Made by a program: the position numbers and the translations under genes
In this document: positions 1 to 6,436 of the stretch, one piece after another
Numbering within the stretch: position 1 is the stretch's first letter
How the letters are laid out: each line of letters begins with the position of its first letter
The notes under the pieces: generated by a model
Told to the model about the DNA's origin: nothing
The model's database searches: none
Seen by the model: only the letters and a program-made list of their open reading frames with translations
Source of the DNA: Chloroflexi bacterium RBG_16_64_32
Lineage (GTDB): Bacteria > Chloroflexota > Dehalococcoidia > SM23-28-2 > RBG-16-64-32
Direction of reading: 5' to 3'
Length of the DNA: 11,059 nucleotides
Assembly: GCA_001795235.1 (NCBI GenBank)
Contig: MGNZ01000065.1
Coordinates: forward strand, 1 to 11,059

Positions 1-1212
1 AAGATGGCGCCGCCACAGGACGAGCAGGGGGAAGCCGAGCACGACCACGGCGGCGCCGCCGGCCCAGAAAGTAGCCGTGATCGATGCGCGGTCCGCGAGC
101 AGCCCCAGCAGGGGGGCGCTGGGGATCAGCACTAACGCCCGGACCAGGTTCGTCAGCGAGACTACGGTAGCCCGCTGCTCCGTGGAGACGCGCCGGTGCA
201 GGTAGTCGGTCACTGTCGGCTGGGACAGGAACACCACCAGGTTGATGAACGGGAACGCGACCTGGGCGTAGACGGAGTCCCACAGCCCCAGCACGGTGTA
301 CGAGGCGACCAGGACGACGGGCATGAGGTAGAACGTCCACCGTTCGCCTATGGCGGCGACGATGCGGTAGGCGGCCACCGCGCCCACTATAGCCGCGATC
401 CTGGTGGGCGTCTGCCACAGGCCCACCTGGCCCAGACCGATATCGTGCTCCCGCAGAAACGGCTGGAAGAAGAAGATCGGCGCGATGCTGCCTACACCTA
501 TGAGACCGTAGAACAGGACAGCGTAGCGCACATCGGGGCGCCGGCGCATGATATCGACGCTGTCGACGATCACGCGGCCATAAGTGAGACGGTGCGCCGT
601 CCGCGCCTCTGGCGCCGGCTCGGTGAAGGTAGCGGCGACGAGCACGGCGAGGAAGGCGAGCCCGCCGCTGAGGACGATGGGGAAGGAGAGGTTCGTGGCG
701 GCCGCCACCGGCGCTCCCAGGAGGGTGCCGGCCAGGGCGGCCGCAGTCAGCAGGCCCCAGGCGCGGCCGTACACACGGGGGTAGTCTTCCTCCCTGCCCA
801 GCGCCTTCAGCGTGTCGTACAGGAAGGCGGACTCTGTCCCGAACAGGAGGGCGAAGCCGATCCCCCAGATGAGGTAGGACAACAGGATCACCGGGAATGA
901 TGTGGCCAGGCCGAACACGGTCACGGCCACGGTGAGCGCGCAGGCCGCCGCCACCAGAGAGGGCTTGCGCCCCCAGCGGTCGGCTATGGCGGCGGCGGGA
1001 ATTTGGAGTGCGACGATGCTCAGCCAGAAGGGCACGTCCAGCAGCGTCACCTGTCCCAGGGTGAAGCCGCGCTCCTCCGTAAGGTAGATGATCCATATCG
1101 GCCACCAGAGCTGGAGGTTCAGGAAGAACTGAAACAGGTAGAACTTGGTGATGTTCGCTCGATAGCGGGCGGCCAAATGGTCGTCGGAGAGGGATCCGGG
1201 CGACCCCTGCAA
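1..1212 (-). CDS. MFS transporter, C-terminus beyond left edge
   Basis: My own reading of the minus strand gives 404 uninterrupted codons from a TTG at 1212 to the window edge, so the gene is nearly complete but lacks its stop. The protein is strongly hydrophobic with about 12 membrane segments. It carries the MFS loop 2-3 signature DRWGRK at residues 78-83 after 'IPAAAIA', and a central cytoplasmic stretch rich in charge (about residues 195-225). This supports a major facilitator superfamily permease of the inner membrane. The substrate cannot be told from sequence, and a drug or sugar-type exporter is only a guess. The TTG start is chosen because a strong AGGGAGGT ribosome site (1219-1226) sits 6 nt upstream and an in-frame TGA lies eight codons upstream, leaving no ATG or GTG. 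The start is 94 bp downstream of the Yip1-like gene on the same strand, so the two may share a transcript. Confidence 0.85.
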   Translation of the reverse strand, partial: MQGSPGSLSDDHLAARYRANITKFYLFQFFLNLQLWWPIWIIYLTEERGFTLGQVTLLDVPFWLSIVALQIPAAAIADRWGRKPSLVAAACALTVAVTVFGLATSFPVILLSYLIWGIGFALLFGTESAFLYDTLKALGREEDYPRVYGRAWGLLTAAALAGTLLGAPVAAATNLSFPIVLSGGLAFLAVLVAATFTEPAPEARTAHRLTYGRVIVDSVDIMRRRPDVRYAVLFYGLIGVGSIAPIFFFQPFLREHDIGLGQVGLWQTPTRIAAIVGAVAAYRIVAAIGERWTFYLMPVVLVASYTVLGLWDSVYAQVAFPFINLVVFLSQPTVTDYLHRRVSTEQRATVVSLTNLVRALVLIPSAPLLGLLADRASITATFWAGGAAVVVLGFPLLVLWRRHL

Positions 1213-1263
1213 GGTGGGACCTCCCTTCGAAAATCAGGGGCGACTAACTCGGGACGCTAGTTA

Positions 1264-1272
1264 CTTATAGCA
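1264..1272 (-). promoter_or_regulatory. Candidate extended -10 promoter for the MFS gene
   Basis: On the minus strand the sequence reads TGCTATAAG, an extended -10 element (TGN plus TATAAG, 5 of 6 to consensus), 52 bp before the TTG start of the transporter gene. No convincing -35 box lies 16-18 bp upstream, so it would depend on the extended element. Seen in sequence; function is inferred. Confidence 0.3.
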
Positions 1273-1306
1273 GGCCGGAGATAGAGGCAGAAGGGGCCGG
1301 GGGCGC

Positions 1307-1918
1307 TCAGAAGTCGAGATCGAAGAAGAACAGGCCCGGTGCAAGACCGCCGACGGTGTCGGTCTCCGCGATATTCGCCAGCACCCCCATCACCACGGCG
1401 AACACGGCGAAGCCCGTGATGTTGGCGACCAGCGCTTGTTGCGGCTCAGCGCTGGACGAGGCCTGGATGGCGAAGTGAGTGAGCAACACTGCGACGGCCA
1501 GGGAGAGCACGCCAAAGGGCACCGTGAAGCCCGCGATAGCCACGAAGACGCTCAGCGCCACCGGCGCGAACGCGAACCCCATCGTGCGGATCAGTTCGTA
1601 GAAATCGGTGCGGGCGCCGTAAGCCCGGGCCAGCACCTGGAATACCATGTAGACCCAGATGAACCAGGCCAGCGTCTGGAGGATACTCCCAGCGATGAGC
1701 GATTTGAAGAAGACTTCGCTCGCTGTCACCCCGTCGGTCTGGGCAGCCCACAGCCAGGAGCCGATCCCAGCCATGACGCTTGCGCCAAGCACTACCATAA
1801 CCGCACCCAGCGTGGCAGAGGGGTCCGCCCGGATTTCGTCGAACGCGCTCAGATCAAGGCGGAGCAACCTGCCCACCCAGCCGCCGACGCCTCGCAGGTT
1901 GGCGCCGCGATAGCTCAT
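1307..1918 (-). CDS. Yip1-domain family integral membrane protein
   Basis: A 203-residue protein. A short N-terminal soluble part ends in 'LLRLDLSAFDEIRADPSAT' (about residues 18-36), the amphipathic lead-in typical of bacterial Yip1-type (PF04893-like) proteins. It is followed by about five hydrophobic segments, near residues 37-57, 73-96, 112-131, 133-151 and 165-184. No catalytic motif is visible. Members of this family are membrane proteins of unknown bacterial function; the eukaryotic relatives act in vesicle traffic, which cannot be carried over here. The ATG at 1918 is preceded by a purine-rich GAGAGGGGGTGG ribosome site. The gene lies 80 bp after rsmG and 94 bp before the MFS gene on the same strand, so it may belong to an rsmG-led transcript. 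The family call rests on remembered pattern rather than a profile search. Confidence 0.65.
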   Translation of the reverse strand: MSYRGANLRGVGGWVGRLLRLDLSAFDEIRADPSATLGAVMVVLGASVMAGIGSWLWAAQTDGVTASEVFFKSLIAGSILQTLAWFIWVYMVFQVLARAYGARTDFYELIRTMGFAFAPVALSVFVAIAGFTVPFGVLSLAVAVLLTHFAIQASSSAEPQQALVANITGFAVFAVVMGVLANIAETDTVGGLAPGLFFFDLDF

Positions 1919-1998
1919 TTGCCACCCCCTCTCGGTGGACTCAGCGCCGCGTCCGCAGTCTGGCGCCCGTGTCGGAGGGTCTTCATCTTCTGAACTGA

Positions 1999-2715
1999 TT
2001 AACGCAGAGAACGCTTGGCAGGTATACCGGAACGGCGGGGAAATCGGTCAGGCGTGTTGGACGTCTTCCGTACAACCACCAGGGTCGGCGGCGTCTCCGC
2101 GCCCGGAACGTCGAGAGGACGAACCGACTCCACGACGCCGCCGCAGGCCCTCAGCGCCGCCGCCGCCTCGCTCACTTCGCGGCGGGCGCGGCTCCCTTTG
2201 GGGGCCGCCAGCAGCCCGCCAACTCGCAGAAACGGTAGGGTCAGCTCCACCAGAGCGGGCAGCGGCGCCACAGCCCTGGCCAGCGCCAGGTCATAAGCCT
2301 CGCGGTGCCGGGGTTCGCGGGCCACATCCTCAGCGCGCCCGTTAACGACGGTCACGTCTTCCAGGCCCAGACGCCCCACCAGATGTTCGAGGAAGGCGGC
2401 GCGTCTGCCGTGCGCTTCCACCAGAGTTAGCTTCAGCCCGGGACGGACGATCTTCACGGGGAGGCCCGGGAAACCGGCGCCGCTGCCGACGTCGATTGCG
2501 GTCCCGCCCAGAGGGCCCATCATTTCGAGGGCGACGAGAAGGGCCAGGGGCTCCAGAAAGTGCCGGCGCTGCACGGACTCCGGCTCGGTGAGAGCGGTGA
2601 GGCGCAGCCGCGGGCGGGCCGCCTCCAGCTCCTCCAGATAGCGGCGGAAGGTTTCGAGCTGCCCCTGGGTGAGCTCAAATCTTAACCATTTCGCTCCGCG
2701 CGCGAGAGTATCCAT
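1999..2715 (-). CDS. rsmG: 16S rRNA (guanine527-N7)-methyltransferase RsmG (GidB)
   Basis: A 238-residue class I SAM-dependent methyltransferase that in this family puts the m7G mark on G527 (E. coli numbering) of 16S rRNA. Visible features: the N-terminal helix with 'LRLTALTEPESVQRRHFLEPL' (residues 37-57), equivalent to the canonical NLT...RHFLDSL; SAM motif I DVGSGAGFPGLP (75-86); the acidic residue ending strand 2 (E100); 'ARAVAPL' (146-152); and the family tail 'FPRRSGIPAKRSL' (225-237). Length is normal for RsmG. The ATG at 2715 is the first in-frame start after an in-frame TAG about ten codons upstream. Only a weak AGG abuts it, so initiation may not rely on a strong ribosome site. In many bacteria rsmG lies with mnmG or parAB near the origin; here its downstream partner is instead a Yip1-like gene. 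Confidence 0.95.
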   Translation of the reverse strand: MDTLARGAKWLRFELTQGQLETFRRYLEELEAARPRLRLTALTEPESVQRRHFLEPLALLVALEMMGPLGGTAIDVGSGAGFPGLPVKIVRPGLKLTLVEAHGRRAAFLEHLVGRLGLEDVTVVNGRAEDVAREPRHREAYDLALARAVAPLPALVELTLPFLRVGGLLAAPKGSRARREVSEAAAALRACGGVVESVRPLDVPGAETPPTLVVVRKTSNTPDRFPRRSGIPAKRSLR

Positions 2716-2763
2716 CCTGTAACGGCGCCCATTGGCGTTCGTCTAGTCTTATGGAAATAAGGA

Positions 2764-2800
2764 GGCGGGGAGCGCTGGCCTGGAAACCTAACTCCCCGCC
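2764..2800. repeat. 9-bp perfect inverted repeat in the rsmG/CAP divergent region
   Basis: GGCGGGGAG at 2764-2772 is the exact reverse complement of CTCCCCGCC at 2792-2800, separated by 19 bp. It lies in the 136-bp divergent space, inside the predicted 5' leader of rsmG if the TATAAT box at 2842-2850 is used. A second small palindrome, GGGCCA-T-TGGCCC, follows at 2815-2827. It could be an operator or an RNA hairpin; no downstream T-run marks a terminator on either strand. Confidence 0.5.
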
Positions 2801-2841
2801 AGAGAGGGCGCTGAGGGCCATTGGCCCCAACGCACATCTGG

Positions 2842-2850
2842 ATTATAGCA
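2842..2850 (-). promoter_or_regulatory. Candidate extended -10 promoter for rsmG
   Basis: The minus strand reads TGCTATAAT, a perfect -10 hexamer (2847 down to 2842) with an extended TGN. There is no good -35 at 17 bp. Transcription would start near 2835, giving rsmG a leader of about 120 nt that contains the inverted repeat at 2764-2800. The box lies immediately beside the GTG start of the divergent CAP gene, so the two promoters must be closely packed. Confidence 0.45.
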
Positions 2851-2851
2851 C

Positions 2852-3850
2852 GTGGCACAACACACAGCATCGCTCGACAGACCGCATACACGCTCCCCAT
2901 TCTTTGCCCTTTTCGTCCTGATCGCCACACTGCTCGCCGTGGCAGCCATGCCCCGAGGGGCACAGGCTGCCATTGATGGAGAAGAACAGGCCTTCCTCAC
3001 TCTGATAAATGACTACCGCCAGGCCAATGGCCTGGGCACGCTTTCGTTCGACTCCCAGCTCAACAACGCCTCCGAGTGGATGAGCAGCGACATGGCGGCC
3101 AATAACTACTGGCCGGACGATGCGTATTGCGCCCAGTTCGGCCTTGGCGCCCACTGCGACTCCACCGGACGCGACCCGTTCCAGCGCATGGCCGACTCCG
3201 GCTACAACTTCAACACCTGGAAGGGCGAGAACCTCGCAGCGGGCGTGGACACGGCCCAGAGTGCCTTCCAACTCTGGAAAAACTCCCCCGGACACAACGC
3301 CAACATGCTCAACGAACACTTCACCGTCATCGGCATCGCCCGCGTCTACGGCGAGGCCGCCACCTACGGCTGGTACTGGACAACCGACTTCGGCGGCCAG
3401 GCCTCCGCCCCACCACCGGCGGAGCCGACGGCGGCGCCCACACCACAACCCACGCCGCCACCGGCCCCGGCGCCTACCCCCAAACCCACGCCACCACCGA
3501 CCCCGGCGCCTACCCCCAAACCGACGCCGAACCCAACACCAGCGCTGACGCCAGAGCGTACGCCTAAACCCACACCAGTGGCCACCCCCGAGCCGAGGCC
3601 AGAGTCCACGCCTGAACCGATCGCCATTATTCCCAGCCAAGACAGCATCCAGTCCCAGGTTACGGACTACTGGCAACGGCTCAGGGTGACGGCTGCCCAG
3701 GACTCCGTCCTGCGGGCCGTATCTTACCTGGCGGAGCGATACCTGATCGCCCGAAACGGCCTGCTGGCCCTGGAGTTGGGCGACTCCGTTGACGTCAGGG
3801 TGGACAGGGTCAGGACTGGTGAACTCTGGCTGGCTGGACTTAAGTCCTAG
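2852..3850 (+). CDS. Secreted CAP-domain (SCP/PR1, YkwD-like) protein with proline-rich linker
   Basis: A 332-residue exported protein. Residues 1-40 form a signal peptide: charged 'DRPHTR', hydrophobic core 16-32, cleavage probably near 'AQAA' 37-40. A CAP domain spans about 45-183, with H101, E126 (in 'KGENLAAG') and H148 (in 'SPGHNANML') as the likely metal or catalytic-cleft residues, and 'YGWYWTTDFGG' (172-182) as the CAP2-like strand. C93 and C102 could form a disulfide. Residues 187-256 are a Pro/Thr linker built on a 12-residue repeat, followed by an unrecognised 75-residue tail. There is no LPXTG motif or C-terminal membrane anchor, so it is probably released or held non-covalently. 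Bacterial CAP proteins are extracellular, and their reaction is mostly unknown. The GTG start is the only one that keeps the signal peptide: an in-frame TAG lies two codons upstream. It has no visible ribosome site, so a leaderless message is possible. Confidence 0.85.
   Translation: MAQHTASLDRPHTRSPFFALFVLIATLLAVAAMPRGAQAAIDGEEQAFLTLINDYRQANGLGTLSFDSQLNNASEWMSSDMAANNYWPDDAYCAQFGLGAHCDSTGRDPFQRMADSGYNFNTWKGENLAAGVDTAQSAFQLWKNSPGHNANMLNEHFTVIGIARVYGEAATYGWYWTTDFGGQASAPPPAEPTAAPTPQPTPPPAPAPTPKPTPPPTPAPTPKPTPNPTPALTPERTPKPTPVATPEPRPESTPEPIAIIPSQDSIQSQVTDYWQRLRVTAAQDSVLRAVSYLAERYLIARNGLLALELGDSVDVRVDRVRTGELWLAGLKS
3431..3538 (+). repeat. Tandem 36-bp repeat (3 copies) coding a Pro/Thr linker
   Basis: Three consecutive 36-bp units (3431-3466, 3467-3502, 3503-3538) encode AAPTPQPTPPPA, PAPTPKPTPPPT and PAPTPKPTPNPT. 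The last two copies are identical over their first 20 bases, which shows recent or maintained DNA-level duplication. The linker likely spans the cell envelope or spaces the CAP domain from the tail. Repeat number may vary between strains. Confidence 0.8.
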
Positions 3851-4569
3851 CCGCCGCCTACACCCTGGCCCGATGCCAGGCCCGACACTCTCTCCGCGCG
3901 CACGATGACCCGGTGGCTGTAGTTCCCACCGTTTGGGTCGCTGTAGTCACGCTGCCAGGTTCCGCCGCAGGTGATTAGCGTAATGACGTCTTTGGAGGTG
4001 GGGGCCATAACATCAACGACGTTGGGGTCATCGTAGGCCACGGCCACGTTCCCGCTCACGGCGTAGCGGACCTGGCTACCGTCCTCCAGGTCAAGCAGAA
4101 TCTCGTCGCCGATCTGAAGCTCGCGAAGGTGGTAGAAGACGCCCTCGCCGGGCTGGCCCCAATAGTACCAGTCGACATGCCCGGAAAACACGGCGTTGCT
4201 GCCCTGCCCGGGAGCGGCGCTAAAAGTGTACCAGGCCACGTCACCGCCGTTCTTGGGCACTTCCGGGTAGCGGCGCGAGTCCAGCCCCATGGCGACGATC
4301 GGCGCGTCTACGGCAATGCGGGGGATGCTCATCCGTGTTGGCGGCGGGCCCGCGACCTCGTTGACGGGCGACTCATCACTCGTCTGGGCGGGTTCGTGTT
4401 CCCTGAGGATCTCCTCCAGGCTGCCTTCACTGGGCAGGTCGACGTTGTCGTCGTTCAGGGTCACAACGATGCTTACCAGGCCGGCGACCAGGAGCAGGCC
4501 GGAGACGAAAAGCACCACGCCGGCGATGGCAAAGCGTCGATCCAGATTGGCTAATAGCCCACGCATCAC
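3847..4569 (-). CDS. Sortase family cysteine transpeptidase (class E/F-like)
   Basis: A 240-residue membrane-anchored protein. One N-terminal membrane segment lies at about residues 13-37, then an acidic linker 39-75, then a sortase beta-barrel starting at 'MSIPRIAVDAPI' (80-91). The catalytic triad is visible: H131 in 'FSGHVD', C201 in 'TLITCGG', and R220 in 'SHRVIVRAERV'. Sortases cleave a C-terminal sorting signal of secreted proteins and attach them to the envelope or to each other. The barrel opening and 'SGHVD' resemble class E or F enzymes; the class call is tentative. No substrate with a sorting signal is encoded in the window, and the tail-to-tail CAP protein lacks one. The start is GTG at 4569 or ATG at 4566; neither has a clear ribosome site. 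The stop overlaps the stop of the CAP gene by 3 bases on opposite strands. Confidence 0.9.
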   Translation of the reverse strand: MMRGLLANLDRRFAIAGVVLFVSGLLLVAGLVSIVVTLNDDNVDLPSEGSLEEILREHEPAQTSDESPVNEVAGPPPTRMSIPRIAVDAPIVAMGLDSRRYPEVPKNGGDVAWYTFSAAPGQGSNAVFSGHVDWYYWGQPGEGVFYHLRELQIGDEILLDLEDGSQVRYAVSGNVAVAYDDPNVVDVMAPTSKDVITLITCGGTWQRDYSDPNGGNYSHRVIVRAERVSGLASGQGVGGG

Positions 4570-4576
4570 ATCGAGG

Positions 4577-4603
4577 ATAACAGGCCGCTGGCTGAGGTGA
4601 CAA
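4577..4603 (-). promoter_or_regulatory. Candidate promoter for the sortase gene (possibly leaderless)
   Basis: On the minus strand TTGTCA (4603-4598, 5 of 6 to the -35 consensus) is followed after 15 bp by TGTTAT (4582-4577, 4 of 6 to the -10). Transcription would start at about 4570, directly at the GTG/ATG start of the sortase. This agrees with the absence of a ribosome site, but the spacer is short, so the call is weak. Confidence 0.25.
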
Positions 4604-4762
4604 CCGCATTTTCAGATACGGATGGGAAGCGCTCAGGGCTTCATCGCCAGGGTAACTTTTCCACTTTAGGCGGCGTTCTACCAATTGACGGGGAAATAGG
4701 GTATCATACGGGGGCAACCACCGGCACAGCCTTAATAGGGGGCGAAGTGGGAGGATTGCCCC

Positions 4763-5344
4763 GTGAGCCCTAGCGCTGATGCTCACGGCGAGCGGGCCAT
4801 AGTCGACGCCGCCCGGGCGGGCGACGAAGCCGCGCTGGCCGAGTTGTACAACCTCTATTTCCCTCGGGTCTATCGTTACATCATTGCCCGCATGGGCAAC
4901 CCATACGATGCGGAGGACCTCACAGAGGAGGTCTTTCTGCGAGTGCTGGACGCCATCGAACGCTTCCAGTGGCGAGAGGCGCCGTTTTCGGCCTGGCTAT
5001 TCCGTATCGCCCACAACGCGGTGATCAGCCAGCGGCGGAAAGAAGGAGCGCGTGGACGTTCAGCCCCGCTGTCGGACGCTCTGCCGATGAACTCGCAGGG
5101 GCCGGACGAGATGGTCGAGAACCGGCTCACTCTTAACGAGGTCATGCGGACGGCGGAGACGCTCCCGGAAGCGCAGCGGCGCGTGATTGGCCTGCGCTTC
5201 GCGGCGGGGCTGACGGTGGCGGAGACGGCGCAGGCGATGGGTAAGGGTGAGGGAAACGTAAAGGTAATACAGCACAAGGCGATAGCGAAACTAAGGGAGA
5301 TACTGGTCCAGAGGCCGAAAATCCATGGGAAGAGGCGAGTTTGA
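4763..5344 (+). CDS. ECF-type RNA polymerase sigma factor
   Basis: A 193-residue sigma-70 family protein of the extracytoplasmic-function type. Region 2 spans about residues 24-92 and includes the core-binding and -10 recognition stretch 'DAEDLTEEVFLRVLDAI' (49-65) and 'FSAWLFRIAHNAVISQRR' (75-92). Region 4 spans about 121-178, with the helix-turn-helix 'GLTVAETAQAMGKGEGNVKV' (149-168) that reads the -35. There is no region 3, as expected for ECF factors. It would redirect RNA polymerase to a small regulon, probably for envelope stress; the signal is unknown. The GTG start is fixed by a GGGAGGA ribosome site (4749-4755) 7 nt upstream. The 3' end overlaps the next gene by 20 bp, so the two are translated together. 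The sortase and CAP genes are possible regulon members by proximity only. Confidence 0.92.
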   Translation: MSPSADAHGERAIVDAARAGDEAALAELYNLYFPRVYRYIIARMGNPYDAEDLTEEVFLRVLDAIERFQWREAPFSAWLFRIAHNAVISQRRKEGARGRSAPLSDALPMNSQGPDEMVENRLTLNEVMRTAETLPEAQRRVIGLRFAAGLTVAETAQAMGKGEGNVKVIQHKAIAKLREILVQRPKIHGKRRV

Positions 5345-6080
5345 GGACATCTTTGAGGACTGCCTTTCGGCGCTGCTGCAGGGCCACCGCAGCATTGAGG
5401 AAAGCCTCTCCCTCTACCCAGCCTGGAGGGGCCAGCTAGAACCGCTCCTCAATGCCGCTGCGGAAACTGCAGCCGGCCTAGACCAGACCCCACACCCGTA
5501 CGCCAGAGAGCGCGGCCTTCTGCGCTTCCTGGAGGCCGCACGTGGCAAGCGGCGCCTGAAAGAGGCGTTCTCGCATCAGGCAGAGGCATTGCCTTGGCGG
5601 CGCTGGGCCCACGCGGCCATTGCCGCAGTCGTCGCTATCGGAGCCCTCGCGTTCATGAGCGCGACCCTTATGGCGGAGGATGGCCAACGTTTGGGCAATC
5701 CCGTGAGCGTCTTGCCGTACACGCCAACGCCGGAAAGCACTCAGGACCCGGCCTCAGCGCTGACTCCTCTGGAGACGGTGCAGCAGGAAGTGGCGGCGCT
5801 GGAGCTTGCCGTCCGCGAGGGCGAGACGGTCGATGTGCCGTTCCTCGAGGGGCTCGAGAAAGCCAGCAGCCAACTCGCGGCGGACCTGGACGGCCCCCGA
5901 CAGTTGGACCTGATCGGCCGGGCGGCTGCGGTCTCTGTCGCCAGCAGGCAGCACGACCTGCTACAAACGTTGAGCGAAGGATCAACCGGGACTCGCGCGC
6001 GGGCAATATCGGCGAGCCTGGCGGCCGCCGATGATGTGTTGGAGAAGCTTGGGGCGGCGCCTACGCCCCCCCAGCAGTAG
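5325..6080 (+). CDS. Single-pass membrane protein, probable anti-sigma/sigma-operon partner
   Basis: A 251-residue protein. The cytoplasmic N-terminus has 'FEDIFEDCLSALLQGHRSIEESLSLYPAWRGQLEPLL' spread over residues 6-42, a pattern I know from proteins encoded after ECF sigma genes in Chloroflexota and similar phyla. It may be the sigma-binding or zinc-free anti-sigma part. One membrane helix lies at about 94-116. It is followed by a Pro/Thr stretch (129-148) and an outer helical region (148-245) rich in Ala, Leu, Glu and Asp that may be a sensory bundle like DUF5667 domains. No CHCC zinc motif of classical ZAS anti-sigmas is present. The ATG at 5325 lies within the sigma gene, with GAGG 10 nt upstream, so expression is coupled. 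Function is inferred from position and topology, not from a recognised catalytic motif. Confidence 0.7.
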   Translation: MGRGEFEDIFEDCLSALLQGHRSIEESLSLYPAWRGQLEPLLNAAAETAAGLDQTPHPYARERGLLRFLEAARGKRRLKEAFSHQAEALPWRRWAHAAIAAVVAIGALAFMSATLMAEDGQRLGNPVSVLPYTPTPESTQDPASALTPLETVQQEVAALELAVREGETVDVPFLEGLEKASSQLAADLDGPRQLDLIGRAAAVSVASRQHDLLQTLSEGSTGTRARAISASLAAADDVLEKLGAAPTPPQQ

Positions 6081-6191
6081 CCATTCGCTCGCGGCTCGGG
6101 GTTGCACACCGGCCCGGCCTGATCGATCCCCGCCTTCCTGCAGCGATTCACTCCCTTCCCTGTCTCACATGTCCTAACCCAGTACAACTTC

Positions 6192-6220
6192 TTGTCCCCG
6201 AACCGCCGTTCTGCTACTAT
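6192..6220 (+). promoter_or_regulatory. Promoter of the tRNA-Ala gene
   Basis: TTGTCC (6192-6197) and TACTAT (6215-6220) are spaced by exactly 17 bp, and the predicted start near 6227 is only a few bases before the mature tRNA 5' end. The 149 bp between the upstream membrane-protein gene and the tRNA hold no other clear feature. Confidence 0.6.
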
Positions 6221-6229
6221 ACGTCGGCA

Positions 6230-6305
6230 GGGGCTGTAGCTCAGTTGGGAGAGCGCCTCAATGGCATTGAGGAGGCCAGGGGTTCGAGTCCCCTCAGCTC
6301 CACCA
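6230..6305 (+). tRNA. tRNA-Ala (anticodon GGC), CCA encoded
   Basis: A complete 76-nt cloverleaf. The acceptor GGGGCTG/CAGCTCC contains the G3-U70 wobble pair that is the main alanine identity element. The D arm is GCTC...GAGC. The anticodon stem is CCTCA/TGAGG around loop ATGGCAT, with GGC at positions 34-36. The variable region AGGCC is followed by the T arm AGGGG-TTCGAGT-CCCCT, discriminator A73, and an encoded CCA at 6303-6305. It decodes GCC (and GCT by wobble). It has its own promoter just upstream. No terminator hairpin with a T-run follows; the next sequence is an inverted-repeat element. Confidence 0.97.
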
Positions 6306-6314
6306 TCGTCTTCC

Positions 6315-6420
6315 TTGTCGTTCTGAGGAGCGAAGCGACGAAGAATCTGGCGCTGGCGAACGGAAGATTCTTCTCTCCCTGCGCCTGCCTGCCAGCATGC
6401 ACGGTCACTCAGAATGACAG
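6315..6420. repeat. MITE-like inverted-repeat element ('TTCTGAG...GAAGAATCT' family)
   Basis: The outer arms TTGTCGTTCTGAG (6315-6327) and CTCAGAATGACAG (6408-6420) match in 11 of 13 positions. The inner arms GAAGAATCT (6340-6348) and AGATTCTTC (6365-6373) are perfectly complementary. The left half 'TTCTGAGGAGCGAAGCGACG' (6321-6340) resembles an interspersed palindromic repeat that I recall in many bacterial genomes, including Chloroflexota. It carries no coding sequence. It lies between a tRNA 3' end and a riboswitch, a typical landing zone. A folded RNA of this element could also process or pause the transcript. Confidence 0.7.
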
Positions 6421-6436
6421 AGAGGCACAGGCAAAG

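Noticed and set aside
196..1260. Several plus-strand open frames at the left edge.
   Set aside because: They are antisense to the MFS transporter gene, whose membrane segments and DRWGRK motif are clear on the minus strand.
2843..3676. A 277-codon minus-strand frame with long arginine/glycine/tryptophan runs.
   Set aside because: It is the antisense of the proline-rich repeat and CAP domain, and the repeats simply mirror CCN codons.
4685..4707. TTGACG and TATCAT as a promoter for the sigma factor gene.
   Set aside because: The boxes are only 11 bp apart, far too close for a housekeeping promoter, and no better -35 pairs with TATCAT. An ECF-type self-promoter is possible but I cannot define it.
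6081..6191. Search for a terminator after the sigma-operon membrane protein.
   Set aside because: There are some GC-rich patches (GGGG and CCCC) but no stable hairpin with a following T-run.
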